A DNA stretch of 64,000 bases, taken from the NCBI GenBank assembly GCA_023078685.1, contig JALGAS010000004.1, positions 3,348,001 to 3,412,000 of the forward strand. The letters run 5' to 3'. Shown one piece after another: positions 23,832-34,804 of the stretch (position 1 is the stretch's first letter; the number at the start of each line of letters is the position of its first letter). The position numbers and the translations under genes were made by a program. The notes beneath the pieces were generated by a model. That model had not been told where the DNA came from and ran no database searches. It was given only the letters and a program-made list of their open reading frames with translations. This stretch comes from Neopestalotiopsis rosae (Eukaryota; Ascomycota; Sordariomycetes; Amphisphaeriales; Sporocadaceae).

Positions 23832-24774
23832 ATGGTCCAAATCACAAAGGTCGCTCTTGCAGGTGTAAGTAATACAGATATTGAAAATAATATTAGCCAG
23901 ACCTAACATGCAATAGGCTACTGGCTCCCTCGGCAGTGTCATGCTTGATGAACTTTTGCAAGCCGGCTTTGAAGTAACAGTTCTCACAAGATCAGCGGAT
24001 CAGAAGCTCCCATCAAACGTCACAGTCAAGGTGGTCGACTATGACTCCCTAGAGTCAGTGACTGAGGCTCTTAAGGGCCAGCAGGCTGTCGTGTCCACCA
24101 TCGGAGGCGCCGCGCTCAGCAAACAGCTACTTTTGGTCGAGGCCGCTGCCAATGCTGGCGTCATTCGATTCATCCCGTCCGAGTTTGGCTCAAACACACT
24201 TCACCCAAAGGTTGCGCAGCTTCCCGTTTTTACCGACAAGGTCGCTGTGCAGAATGCTCTTAAGAAGGAGGCGGATGCTGGCCGCTTGACCTACACACTG
24301 ATCTCCAACGGACCGTTCTTGGACTGGGGAATCGAGCACGGTCTCATCTGCAACCCGAAAGAAAAGTCTATTACTATTTACGACGGAGGCAACCAAGTAT
24401 TCAACGCCACCACGCTTCCTACCATTGGCAAATCTGTGGCGAGCACTCTGAGACACCTTGACGAGACCAAGAACCGCGCCGTATACATTTCAGGCGCTGC
24501 TCTCACCTCCAACCAAGTACTGAAGCTTGCAGAGAAGGCTACAGGTACCTCGTGGAACAAGACTGAGGCGTCAGTTGGTGACCGTCTGAGCGCCGCCTGG
24601 GCTGAGTTGAAGAAGGAGAAGCCTGACCAAATGATCTTCATCATGGGTTTCATTGTCACTTCGATCTGGGGCGAAGGATACGGTATGCCTTTTGAAAAGA
24701 CTGACAATGAGTTGCTTGGCATTAAGGAGACGTCTGAGGATGAGATCATTGCTATGATCCAGAAGTACGCATAA
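23832..24774 (+). CDS. NmrA-like / isoflavone reductase-like NAD(P)-binding protein
   Basis: Two exons (23832..23864, 23917..24774) give 296 residues. The start MVQITKVALAGATGSLG carries the dinucleotide-binding GxxGxxG motif, split by the intron. VVSTIGG, IRFIPSEFGSN and the pattern around YTLISNGPFLDW are characteristic of the NmrA/isoflavone reductase-like atypical SDR family. The family includes redox-sensing regulators (NmrA) and reductases of phenylpropanoids and secondary metabolites; which applies here cannot be told from sequence. Length is normal. It is convergent with the PSST-like gene (149 bp gap) and divergent from a C2H2 factor. Confidence 0.9.
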
Positions 24775-24922
24775 AGCAGCAACTACTTGCATTTGCCAGC
24801 TCTAGAATGGTTTTGATACTAGATGGATAAATAATGTATTCGTCGTTATGATATAGGATCACAGATACCTGAACATTTATTCTCTTGGGACTGATTCCTA
24901 TTTGAGCGCAAATGTGGTTTCT

Positions 24923-25562
24923 CTATTTCCGATACCACATTCTAGTGACTTTTGTCTTCCTGATCTTCCTTTGCAGCTGGAAAATTCCATAGAGAAGAGC
25001 CTCGGCGGTTGGAGGACAGCCCGGCACATAAATATCCACCGGGACAACGCGATCACAGCCGCGGACCACGCTATAACTATAATGGTAATAACCACCACTG
25101 TTAGCACAGCTGCCCATGCTTATAACCCATTTCGGGTCCGGCATCTGGTCGTAGCACTGACGGAGTGCTGGAGCCATCTTATTGGTGAGTGTACCGGCGA
25201 CAATCATTACATCGGCCTGCCTCGGCGATGCACGAAAGATGATACCCAACCGATCTTGATCGTATCGCGGCATGGATGCGTGCATCATCTCCAGACTGCA
25301 GCACGCTAGACCGAAGGACAATGGCCACATGGATCCATTACGTGTCCAAGCGATGAGTTTATCCAATGAGGTCCTTTTTCGTACATTCCCGTGTCAGTGA
25401 AATATATCTTCTCTTTGGAAAGTTTGAGTGTTCGTTGTCTTACATGGCATAATCGACCATGCTTGTCGGCTTTAATTGTGTGCTGATAGCCATGCTTGGA
25501 GCAGCCCTAGGTGATGTGTGTTTGTGGTTCACTCGTGGGCTGCGCGACCAGCTTGCAACCAT
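24923..25562 (-). CDS. Divergent mitochondrial complex I PSST / NDUFS7 (NuoB) subunit
   Basis: Two exons (25444..25562, 24923..25373) give 189 residues. The N-terminus [15 protein letters not shown] is Arg/Ser-rich and acid-free, fitting a short mitochondrial presequence. The NuoB core follows, with all four ligands of the N2 [4Fe-4S] cluster: Cys64 and Cys65 (GLACC), Cys129 (MGSC) and Cys159 (VPGC). [22 protein letters not shown] and [12 protein letters not shown] are also present. In complex I this subunit carries N2 beside the ubiquinone pocket. Several normally near-invariant positions differ (ACCSLEM for ACCAVEM, RQCYDQM for RQVYDQM, CANSGG for CANGGG), so this looks like a diverged paralogue rather than the usual housekeeping copy; I cannot check for the other copy. 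It is divergent from a regulator gene. Confidence 0.85.
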
Positions 25563-26156
25563 TCGAGCGTTTTCGCATAGTGGTCTTCGGGCCACGGTTC
25601 GTAGCACATTTTGTGTCGGAAGGTGGACTGAGGCTCAACCAGCTTGTAAGTCAAATGCTCAATTTTCGGTAGTGGAATGACAAGGAGTAACTCACGATTC
25701 CTGATTGGCACACGCTTCATGGAGGGCAATTCGTTGATATTTTGAAAAAGGGAAGAATGGATTCCACACAGTCTCTACAAGCAACAATTAACATGACTGG
25801 AAATGAGAGCTTGCCTTATATGACACCTTCCCAGCATCGGGGTATTCACACATCTTGGCCCCACTTGCATCTTGCTGTCAAGGGTCTAGTAGATCTTGTC
25901 CACAGCTTGGCACTGTGTAGCCACCAATTGAGGCGGATGATTCGTAGTGCTCAAGGTCTATCCAGACTGTGTACTAGCCCGCGTGTTCCACATTTAGCTT
26001 CCTTGCTAGATTCTGGCCTCGGATAAAACACACAACAGCCAATTCCGACCAGTCTCATCTGGTCCTTTCTTCAATGTGCTACGCAAGCATCCATGGATGG
26101 TTGGCTGGCACTCTGGAGATATTCGAACGGCTGGAAACGACTAGCAATGATCCGAG
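25563..26156. promoter_or_regulatory. Shared upstream region of the PSST-like gene and a C2HC/Zn2Cys6 regulator
   Basis: 594 bp between divergent starts. An open frame continues upstream of the PSST-like ATG without a Met to a TGA near 25620, so an extra 5' exon cannot be excluded. No other element is recognised. Confidence 0.45.
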
Positions 26157-28008
26157 ATGTCTTGTCCAGTTTGCCAGCTGCCAATCGCCGAATCTGTGCG
26201 CAGTCTTACTCCGTCTTCAAGTGGTCGCGGGTGCCCCTTCTGCTCTGCCGTTTTCTCTCGCGTCGACGCCGCTAAACGACATGCAAGAAGCTGCCCTCAT
26301 AGAAGAGGCCGCGAACTTCCAGTTGGCAAGCGCGGTCGCAAAGCCAAATCTTGCGCGCAATGCTCGCGCGTCAGAGTTTACTGCAATGGACCGGATCAAG
26401 GACCTTGTGAGCGTTGCATATCTCGGAAGCTAGAGTGCACATTGAATCAGCAATGTACAAATGCAGCTCACAGAGTATCGGAGCATTCAAACTCATCAGA
26501 TCAGGGCGAGCATCGTCGACTTCCCTTGTCGTTTCTACTCAACTTCACGGACGAGAAACAGGACTTTGTGACAGAGAGGGCAGTAGGTGAGGAGCCGGAT
26601 GGTGACCTCCTAGGGCCTACTCACTTGTCACCACCTAGTGATGAAATGTTCGACTTCATTGATCCTACTCTGCTCTTACCATGCGACTCTGAAGCCTGGC
26701 TGGGCGCCCTGCAAGACACAGAAGAACAAGGTCTTCTTGGCTCCTTCGCTTTTCCAGCCAGTCACGGGCTGGCTGCACGATTAGAGCTTTTGGAATCGGA
26801 AATCGCTGCACACGCTCATACGTGCGTACTGCTTGGAAATTCCTTTGATTCGGACGCTTTTTATCATTTTTTCACTCCTTCTAACGTAAACACATTTGCC
26901 ACGATATTTTGTCGCAAGCGGCACTACCAACATCAAGTCATACATTGGCCGACCTTTTCTCTTGAAAAAGCCTCGCTTCCCCTACTCATGGTTGTTGCAC
27001 TCACCGGAGCTACGTATTCATTCCACTCAGAGAACGGGCCTGAATATATCACTGCCGCACGATCATTCTATCGACTGGCAGACTCGTATGTTTTCCATGA
27101 GCTGAGAAGATGCGTTGGCGGCGGAGCGCCTTCTTGCGACACGGCAGAGTCCATTGAGCTTTGTCAAGCAGCCCTGCTCATGTATGCCTTGGATACTCTC
27201 TTGGCAGGGGACGAAGGCGTGCAATGCTCCGCCATGATGGAACGACTTCCTGCACTGATATCCACGATGCGAAAGCTCAAGTTCATTGGTTGTCGTCATG
27301 ATACCTCCGAAGACTGGCCAATTTTCCTTCAACGTGAGCAGATAATCCGACTTGTATCATGGGCCTACGGATCTGACTGCTTGGTAACCATGTCCTTCAA
27401 TACTCCACCATTCTTCTCACTTATGGAGATGACTGGAGATCTCCCGTGTCATCCTGTTTTATGGGATTCTGACCCAACGACCCTGGACTCCTCACTGAGG
27501 TCGTTGAGAGACACTACTTCCCACTGCCTAAAGGACCTCATGTCATGGCTACTGGACGATGACATGCAGTCAAGTGAAACCCTTGAAGGTGTTCCATTAT
27601 TTCACCTACACATCATGTTGTGTGGTAAGTACCTATGCAGCACATGGGAGTGTCTTCTTAGGTTGGAAGAGAACAAGCCGTGCTAATCTAACACACGATA
27701 CAGCATTTCAACCCATCATTTTCCACCTCTCAGCCACTCTGTCGCTGTCATCGCAATCGCGTAGGCTGCTGAGGTCACTAAGTACGTGGAGACAGCTATG
27801 GGGCAGGGCATTTCATGAACTATCGAATGACCAGCGCAAGTGGCTCGGAGTTGCCAAACACGTGCCAGACATCGAGTATCTCTCGAGAAGAATAATCGAC
27901 GTTTCATTAAGCCCTGAGGCTGCGTCTTCGCAATACCTGCAGAGAATTCCCTCCTATACCGCAAGAGAGATCCACGATTTCATACAAGAATTTGTATCAA
28001 GGGCATGA
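26157..28008 (+). CDS. C2HC finger + Zn2Cys6 transcription factor
   Basis: Two exons (26157..27624, 27704..28008) give 590 residues. Residues about 26-50 hold a C2H2-like finger whose last ligand is Cys (CPFCSAVF..KRHARSC). A Zn2Cys6 cluster follows (CAQCSRVRVYC, CERCISRKLEC) after a basic GKRGRKAK stretch. The middle and C-terminal parts contain the fungal regulatory domain: HWPTFSLEKA, LPLLMVVALTGATYS and SWAYGSDCLVTMSFNTPPF, the last being typical of this regulator class. Length is normal and the frame is intact. It is likely nuclear and pathway-specific. The adjoining divergent PSST-like gene, the reductase and the second regulator at 20.8 kb suggest a small regulated module, but targets are unknown. 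Confidence 0.88.
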
Positions 28009-28832
28009 TCACATGACTCATCTTTTAGCAATGAGGCTGTGACTGAACCAAGAAATCTTGGCAAAGCCGTGGCATTCAGCCTAGTATACAGTGGTCGACA
28101 TTTTGTTTCCGTAGCACAGGCGATCATGTCTCTGTCGATAAGTTCCATGCGGGGATCTATACTCGTTTATCTGCGTTGCTGCACGATTAAGCTCGCAACC
28201 ATGACTCGTCGCCTTAAGCTTGACGGCACGTCCGACCCATTTCAACGTCTATCGCTCTAGCGCATCGTAGCTCAAAGCAAAGCGAACTTGTGGAAATAGA
28301 GGCACTGAACAGCCCTAACGTTGTCTCTCCACGTGGGACCGAAGGGGATCTACATTAGGTACTGATTTCTTCATCGCGTGGCAGATGCAGCAGCCTTACT
28401 CAGTCTACGACCAGGTAGATATAGTCTGAGTAGAAATGAGACTCATCCCCGCTTCAAATGCATACTTGTTGATGCACACGGATATAGTGACAGCGGAAAA
28501 AAGTATGACTCGTCAAGCATATATCAAAGTTTATTTCAATGTAGTGGTGTGGTCGCTTAACTTTGTTTGCCGGCAACCGCCTAGGCCGACATCATAGCAT
28601 GACGCAAAGCGTCAACGGATGCTATTCCGCGCGGAATAAACTTGACCTCAGGGACACGAGAAGCTGTGTATATAAGACATGGATGACTTCGTCATTTGAC
28701 AGGAATTTGAATTAAATACATCATCAAACATTTCAGATATCATACCACACATCACAAACAACATTACCAAAAAGAATCTATCAAACAGCTCCAGCTGTCG
28801 CATCAAACTCAACACAAAACACCAACGTCAAA
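28009..28832. other. Intergenic: 3' end of regulator and promoter/leader of the Gly-rich gene
   Basis: No conserved ORF. The last 230 bp hold palindromes and a TATATAAG box (28669..28676), then an A/C-rich leader of about 100 bp, often seen before strongly expressed fungal genes. Confidence 0.55.
28600..28695 (+). promoter_or_regulatory. Cluster of three palindromes around a TATA box
   Basis: Three perfect dyads are visible: TGACGCAAAGCGTCA (28600..28614), ATTCCGCGCGGAAT (28624..28637, containing CCG-N2-CGG as in Zn2Cys6 sites) and ATGACTTCGTCAT (28683..28695). The first and third have bZIP-like TGAC/GTCA arms. The TATA box lies between the second and third. Confidence 0.6.
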
Positions 28833-29039
28833 ATGTGCTTTGGATTCAGCCGAAGAAGAAGAGCCTGTGGACCACCCATGATGGCTCCCCGCCCGATGAT
28901 GCAGACACGTCCCATGCACTGCGGTCCGAGATATGGATACAGCCCCAGACCAGGCTTCGGAGGAGGCAGACCTGGTTACGGAGGCGGACCTGGATTTGGT
29001 GGCCGGCCCGGTTTTGGAGGCAGGCGAGGCCGGTGTTAA
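28833..29039 (+). CDS. Small Gly/Arg-rich peptide
   Basis: 68 residues without an intron. The N-terminus MCFGFSRRRRACGPP is basic, a Met/Pro-rich segment follows (PMMAPRPMMQ), and the C-terminal half is built of RPGFGGG/GPGFGG-type repeats ending GRRGRC. There is no signal peptide or membrane segment. Four Cys and many Arg suggest a small cationic or nucleic acid-associated peptide, but I do not recognise a family. Support for coding comes from good ATG context (AAAATGT after an A/C-rich leader), a TATA box about 160 bp upstream and the palindromic promoter. Low-complexity composition means a chance ORF cannot be excluded. Confidence 0.55.
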   Translation: MCFGFSRRRRACGPPMMAPRPMMQTRPMHCGPRYGYSPRPGFGGGRPGYGGGPGFGGRPGFGGRRGRC

Positions 29040-29370
29040 GTTCGCAGAATCGTTCCTACCACGGTAACGTATGGCGACAACAGGTGTGTAAGCCCGGAAA
29101 GATCGACTGACGTTCAGCTTGTTGATGAACTTGATAGCACCAAACCACGGGATGAACCTGAAGTCAGAAACGTTGCTACAAATAGTTTTTACGAGACATG
29201 ACACAATACGAACAATTACATGAAGAATCGCTCCGACTATCTTTGTACCACTAGTGATGATGTGATATTTCCAATCGAGTTTGACATACTGTAAATCAGC
29301 GATAAGAACGATCTGGAGGTCTCCCATATGCTAGGTGTGGCAGTCTGGACAGCCATTTCCCCCTCTTCCT
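29040..29370. other. Intergenic, no recognisable gene
   Basis: About 330 bp between the Gly-rich ORF and the stop of the hypothetical gene. An overlapping minus ORF (28809..29327) has no motif. Confidence 0.5.
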
Positions 29371-30678
29371 TCAATCTTCATGGCCGGGATCGCACTGCGT
29401 AAAATAGACGTACTTGCGTCCTTTGAGCTCCGTCGGGAGTTTTTTGAGGCGCTGATAGCTATAACTCCATGAGAAGACGCAGATCAGCCCAAAGATTCCG
29501 GCCTGCAGTATAGGACATAATCTGTTCCTAAAAAGCTCTACCTCATCGGGTGAAAGAGGTCCACTGTGGTTAAACGCGGTCATGGCCAGTTGCCACTCAT
29601 CTTCATTCAGATTCGCACGCCGGAAGGGGAGAGATGAATAAGATCCCGGTCCATACCTCAAGTCACCATCCGTTCCAACCCAACGATTGCGCATCCATTT
29701 AAAATAATCATTACTATGCGGCCATAGCGCCTTGAAATCTGCGTATTCGTAGAGAAAGTCAAAAGGGCTCGAGCGACGAGGATTAAAACGGCCAGCTACC
29801 AAGTAGCGAAAGATAGTAGCCGCATCTTTGACAGTAACATCCTCTGGGAACAAAATCAAGAGTTTATCGAGAACTTGTCCGAACTGCTCGATCGCAGATG
29901 AAATGAATGTAGACAACCAAGGTGTACTTCTGCTTCTACGCTTTGTTATTTTCCAATGGGAAGGTGGGGCGTATCCATCTTCCATGTTTTGAATACTCAA
30001 TGGCGGTGTCATCAGAAAATCGAGTCCAACCCCAAGAATCCAGCCCCCACGCGTTATGTCGATTACAGAGGAGATGGGGCTAGAAACTGTTTTCGTATTC
30101 GTCACCCTAATTTTCTGCAGATAACATGGAGGATATCCCTGAAAAATCATTTCAACCTCATGCTTTGTTCGATTATGGAGCTCTCCACCAATGAGCCAAT
30201 GCTCGGAACCATGGACAGGTATATGGGCAGTGAGTATACCATTTATATCGCGAAACTCGATAACGCTGGCCCCAGAAAGTAATACGAAAGCCTCGAGAGC
30301 TTTGCGGTCGGTGCGTATATAATGTTTTGTTGGATCCAGCGAGTAGGGTTTGAACACGCGGATATTTCGTCGCTGCGCTGATATCCAGGCCATTTGGAAT
30401 ATTCTCCCAAAGCTTGAGGCGAGGCAATCTTTGTCATTGTGTTCGAATTTAGCTACAGCAGGGGAGCCTTCCTGCAGCGCTCCGTCGGGGATATCCTGCC
30501 ATTCGAGCCGTTCACATGTAGAGCCGTGGGCTAAGATGCAGCGCTGTATTCGCCAAAGATCATTTTGATGAGCCATGTCGCACTTCCTGACAACATGAAG
30601 GGTAGGCCTATCAGGGCTATGAGCGCCGCCATTGCGTCCCAGCGTATCTTCATGTGCACGATCAGCCGAATGGTTCAT
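29371..30678 (-). CDS. Hypothetical protein with C-terminal membrane segment
   Basis: A continuous 435-residue frame that I do not recognise. It is unusually long for a chance ORF here. Features are a Cys-containing N-terminal region (RKCDMAHQND, RRCILAHGSTC-like), a central beta-rich stretch with VIEFRDINGILTAHIPVHGSEHW, a WLSTFISSAIEQFGQVLDKL helix, aromatic-rich FNPRRSSPFDFLYEYADF, and a single hydrophobic helix near the C-terminus (ILQAGIFGLICVFSWSY) followed by a basic/charged tail. That arrangement suggests a tail-anchored membrane protein. An upstream extension in frame lacks a Met for about 20 codons before a stop. It lies downstream of, and on the same strand as, the ketopantoate reductase-like gene. 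Confidence 0.55.
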   Translation of the reverse strand: MNHSADRAHEDTLGRNGGAHSPDRPTLHVVRKCDMAHQNDLWRIQRCILAHGSTCERLEWQDIPDGALQEGSPAVAKFEHNDKDCLASSFGRIFQMAWISAQRRNIRVFKPYSLDPTKHYIRTDRKALEAFVLLSGASVIEFRDINGILTAHIPVHGSEHWLIGGELHNRTKHEVEMIFQGYPPCYLQKIRVTNTKTVSSPISSVIDITRGGWILGVGLDFLMTPPLSIQNMEDGYAPPSHWKITKRRSRSTPWLSTFISSAIEQFGQVLDKLLILFPEDVTVKDAATIFRYLVAGRFNPRRSSPFDFLYEYADFKALWPHSNDYFKWMRNRWVGTDGDLRYGPGSYSSLPFRRANLNEDEWQLAMTAFNHSGPLSPDEVELFRNRLCPILQAGIFGLICVFSWSYSYQRLKKLPTELKGRKYVYFTQCDPGHED

Positions 30679-30925
30679 GAGTAAAGCACTGATGACCTTA
30701 CCGTATCCATTGCAGCCTGCCTCTAGCTTTCAATCGTCTCGATAATATGTCGTTATGGTTGGAGAATGGTGCACTCGGTTCTGTATGGCTATCACGATGG
30801 CTACGAGGGTCATGTAGGTCATGTTGGGTGAAAGGAAGGGCTCTGTGAGCTGCATCAGATTATTTTTTTCTGCCCCTCCCCGTTGGGACCGCGGGCGCAG
30901 AACATCGCTTATGCATGAAAGGAAA

Positions 30926-32086
30926 TCATGCTCGTTGGGTAGAAGACATCCCGGCTGGCAGTGCAACCAATCCCTTCGCCTCCTTAGTCCTCCATTGTAG
31001 CGCAGCACACAGCCCATACAGGGTCTTCAGCGTAGGCGTGGGAATGCCCAACTTTTCCGCCTCTCTAATTGGTTCTCCAAGAATATTCTCATACTCAATG
31101 TAGTTACCCTAGGACTCGTAAGCTAAGCATCGTTTACGAGGACTGCAGTCTAGGCAAATATGACGGATATGATATCACTTACCTTTTGCACATCTTGGAG
31201 CATACTCGGCTTGCAATAAACCTCGAGCGGGTCAATGTGGATTGTATTCTCGATATGCTCTTCAGGAATATCGTGGCCTGCTGCTTTGGCTGCACTCCAT
31301 ATTTCCCACATTGCAGGTTTGACAAGGGTCTCGACGGGTGTCTTGGCCAACCTCAGTCGCGTAGTGTCCATGCCAGTGATGGTAGAAATGGGATTGAAGG
31401 ACGAATTGTAAATGAGTTTTCGCCATCTAACGAAATCGACATTCTCATTATGCTCGCAGGTCACCTTGCCGGAAGCGCCGTACATATCCACAAATTCGAC
31501 GGCAGCAGCGCGGGCGGTGTCTGGGGAAACATTTGGATTCTTGAATGCGCCCACGATTAGTTCGTCGTGGTAATCGTGTACAATGTTACCATGTCCCTTT
31601 TCGGCGACTCCTATCAAGGAAATACCAGATAGAACCACATTTTGTGGAAAAGCCTTGATTAGAGGCTTTTCAATGTTGAGGCCGTTTTGCACGAGCACAA
31701 CCACCGTATGCCCGGGAGTCACGGCGGGCGCGATGATTTCCTCTACAGTGGGACCGACATCTGGGCAGTTCTTGGTGGCCACAACGATGTACTGGAATGG
31801 GGGGAGGTTGTCGCGCACCACGTTTGGGACCTCTTTCGCAACTAGCACATGATTTAGTACCGTTTCAAAGGCCCTGCGAGCACTCTAACAAACTCTTGGA
31901 TGGCTTCCATGCTTTCAAGCTGCCATAGTCGACCGACTCAATGTTAAATCCGTGCTCGTCTACACTGGCAAAGTTGGAGCGCAGGACAGCGGTTACGCTA
32001 GCACGGCCGCTAGCCTCCAGACTCACAGCGGCCATGGTGCCGACACCGCCCGCCCCAACGAGCAGCACATTCTTTTTTTCCGCCAT
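30926..32086 (-). CDS. 2-dehydropantoate 2-reductase (ApbA/PanE) family protein
   Basis: Three exons (31894..32086, 31183..31841, 30926..31108) give 344 residues. The N-terminus MAEKKNVLLVGAGGVGTMAA has the NADP-binding GxGxxG motif. YIVVATKNCPD and LVQNGLNIE follow. The helical C-terminal domain contains RWRKLIYNSSFNPIS with the catalytic-type Lys and Asn, and ends KTLYGLCAALQW. The first intron has a textbook TACTAA branch site. Classical members reduce ketopantoate to pantoate for CoA synthesis. Fungi carry several paralogues with unproved substrates, so the name is at family level. Confidence 0.88.
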
Positions 32087-34050
32087 GGTTTTGAGACGTG
32101 AAGAGAACGACTTGGTGCTGTTGATGTGATTGAGTAGAATGAATGATCAAGTAAATACCAAGGCTATACGTACTCTGCAACAAAGGACCACTCTTGGCCG
32201 TGCTGGCGCCATGTCAGAGGAGCAATGCGGGACAGATAGGCGACTCGGCCAACCTTAGCTTACTCCATCCGATGTGCTAATACTCTGTACGTGCTGCAAG
32301 GAGCTCCGATCCGATCGTTATTCGGCGCCGCGACCGGGCCCCATCGTCACTGGTGTCACTGGTGAGGGGTCCTTGACTATTCAGTACGCCCTACGTATGA
32401 AATCGCCTATGCTATTTTGCTCAGCGAAATCCTAAAGTTTGATTTTTTGGGTGATTCCTCTTCAGAATGCCCAGCTGATGAGAGACGTGTGCATTCTCAG
32501 CATTCCAAATTGCGCGGAAGATCCGATGAAGTACCACCGGCGCGATATGCGGCCTCCACGATTGGGGACCATTCAGCGTAACAAGTACCAAAGCGCGGCT
32601 GGCTCTTTTTGACAAGCTGTCTGTTTCAGTTGAGGTCGATGCAAGCATTAGGAAAGATGGGCCATCAAACGGAACACTGCATACCTACTTTTGTCCCCCA
32701 CCTCTAACCTCCGGCCGAATTTCTTCGCGAAGTCTACGTGGAGAGATGCATCGCGGAAAGCTTAGGACTACTAGCGTCTGTGTCTCCAGTTGATAGAAGA
32801 GATCCACAAATTTGCCAACATTCTTGGCAGCTTTCCGCGCCAAAGCTAGGCAAGAAACGTGTCTACGATATCACAGTTATCAAATGTCACAGTAGTATGG
32901 TCAAGTAAAACGCTTGGTTTGCCTGCAAGTTAATGCCGCAGTTAATTGCACATGTATCCATGGTAATGCGTGTTAGTATGAACTATGTGCTGTTTACTAT
33001 CGTGAACCATTCATTCTGGCTACAAATGAGATCTGTCCCTACATAGTGGACGCTCAGGAACAGTGCAAACGATATCAGCAGTCGGATGTATCTGAGATGT
33101 CACCGAGTAAAGACATTAAAGGCATAATATCATCGGTATTTTTGCTACAACGTCTCATGGCATCGTAGAGCCTCTTTGCCAAGCGTTGTGTGCTGTGGGA
33201 GATCATTTACCACTGACCAGGTCCGTTTTGCTATCTTCAAAACTCTAAGATTGATTATCCACGCACATAAATTCATCAAACAAGGCAAATGGAAAGTTCT
33301 AGTGTTGTAATTCATTGCTCGTCGGCATGACGGGAGAGATGGCCGCATATTTCGTGCGGGCCAATATAGCTTGATGAAACCTAGACTTCGATCGAACACG
33401 GCTAAATAGTTGAGCCAATATGGCAAGAATAAATAATATAGCCGCCAGATAAGGAATCTAATCCTCAAATTGCTTTGTAGTAGACGTTCTCCGTTGCCTT
33501 GGAGCTTTTGAAGTCCATATATAGCCTCCGCGTGCCGAATCATTTAACCTCTCTTCGCTCCAGAGCTTTGAGAAAACAGTCCGTGCCTTAGATGTAATAC
33601 AGTAAAGTTTTGTGTTACTGAAGGCATAACATGTAGTGATGGTATGTTGTGCTTATCATCCGTCACTCTCCTCTGGGAGCAACTACCTACTCGGGAAGGT
33701 AGCTAGAGGGGGTGCATCCAGTTGCTCTGTGTTGGGAGTAACACCTTCCACATTGATCCACAATCACTATATTTAGCGAGGATAGTCCACTTACATAGTA
33801 GCTGTCTTTTGGGCACTCTTCAAATGATAGTTTTAGAGGAAACAACGATTCAGCTTTGATCGAGAACTAAGCAAGAACTATGAGGAAAATTATTAATGTG
33901 TTTGCAACATTTACTCCGACACAAAAGTCAACGAAAGTGGTCAACATATCCCCTCGATCCCGACACGTCAAAATATCCATTCAGCGACGATGAGCTCCCG
34001 TCAAAGAAAGCGCACTCCAGTCTTAGACTCCAACGTCTTCACTCCCGGAC
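32087..34050. other. Intergenic, ~2 kb without a recognisable gene
   Basis: Short ORFs (32421..32648 and 33145..33543, both minus) lack motifs. A nested inverted repeat lies at 33677..33727 (outer arms GAGCAAC/GTTGCTC, inner arms CTACCT/AGGTAG). Confidence 0.5.
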
Positions 34051-34804
34051 TCAGACCTTAGACACCATGAATGAAACTGCCTCTGGGACTCTCGGTGTAT
34101 ACTGCAGATGAGCTGCTGTGATTGTCAGCGTGCCATCACAGACCTCGTCTCCATCATTGCAGATGATCAAGACTCTGTCCGACGAGATTCCGGGAATCGT
34201 GCCACCATCCTGCTCGTTGCGAGTGTCGCCAAATGTGACTGCGGCGTTGACCCGAGCCTTCACCGCCGTCGTCACACGCTTGATGCTGGCGTGGACCATG
34301 GCGGCGCCTTGACTGTAGCCAGACACGATGATGGCAGCATCAGGACAAGTGTTGGCTACCTTTGTGATCAGAGTGGCCATGTTGTTGGCTGCCGTCGCAT
34401 CGACTCCCTCTGGCAGTGTTCCGTGGGCCACGGCATCGTAGTTGACGCCTTGCACAGCTACGTTGCCAGATCCAAGTGCAGACTTGATCTGGTTGTAGAG
34501 CGGCAGACCAGGAGTAGCACCCTACGACTTGGTCAATGTCTTTCATTCTGCCATGATCAAAGAGTCGACTTACTAGGTTCCCGAGCTGGGCTGTACCACG
34601 AGCGAAGATCAAGACGACGTCCTTGCAACCGTCGGTGTTGAACTCGTTGGCGGTGAGACTAGTCGACTGTCTCGCCTGCAGGCCATTACTCGACAACTGG
34701 CCCTCGCCGATACTCCGATCGACACGAAGCGAGTCGACGCTGACGGGAGTGGCCACGATGCCAGAGGCAAAGAGCAGGAACAGAGCTGAGGGAGTGAACT
34801 TCAT
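34051..34804 (-). CDS. Cutinase (carbohydrate esterase family 5)
   Basis: Two exons (34574..34804, 34051..34521) give 233 residues. A signal peptide (MKFTPSALFLLFASGIVATP) and short pro-region precede the cutinase core: CKDVVLIFARGT, the nucleophile motif IVSGYSQGA, the Asp-containing loop ICNDGDEVCDG and the His motif AAHLQYT, so the Ser/Asp/His triad is complete. The Cys residues expected for the two conserved disulphides are present. It hydrolyses cutin or other polyesters outside the cell. Length is typical (200-240 aa). Confidence 0.93.

Noticed and set aside
30730..31017. Minus-strand ORF with a hydrophobic stretch, considered as an upstream exon of the hypothetical membrane protein
   Set aside because: Most of it overlaps, in another frame, the last exon of the ketopantoate reductase-like gene, which joins cleanly and ends at 30926.
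34108..34641. 177-codon plus-strand ORF over the cutinase
   Set aside because: Antisense shadow; the minus strand encodes a full cutinase with triad and signal peptide.
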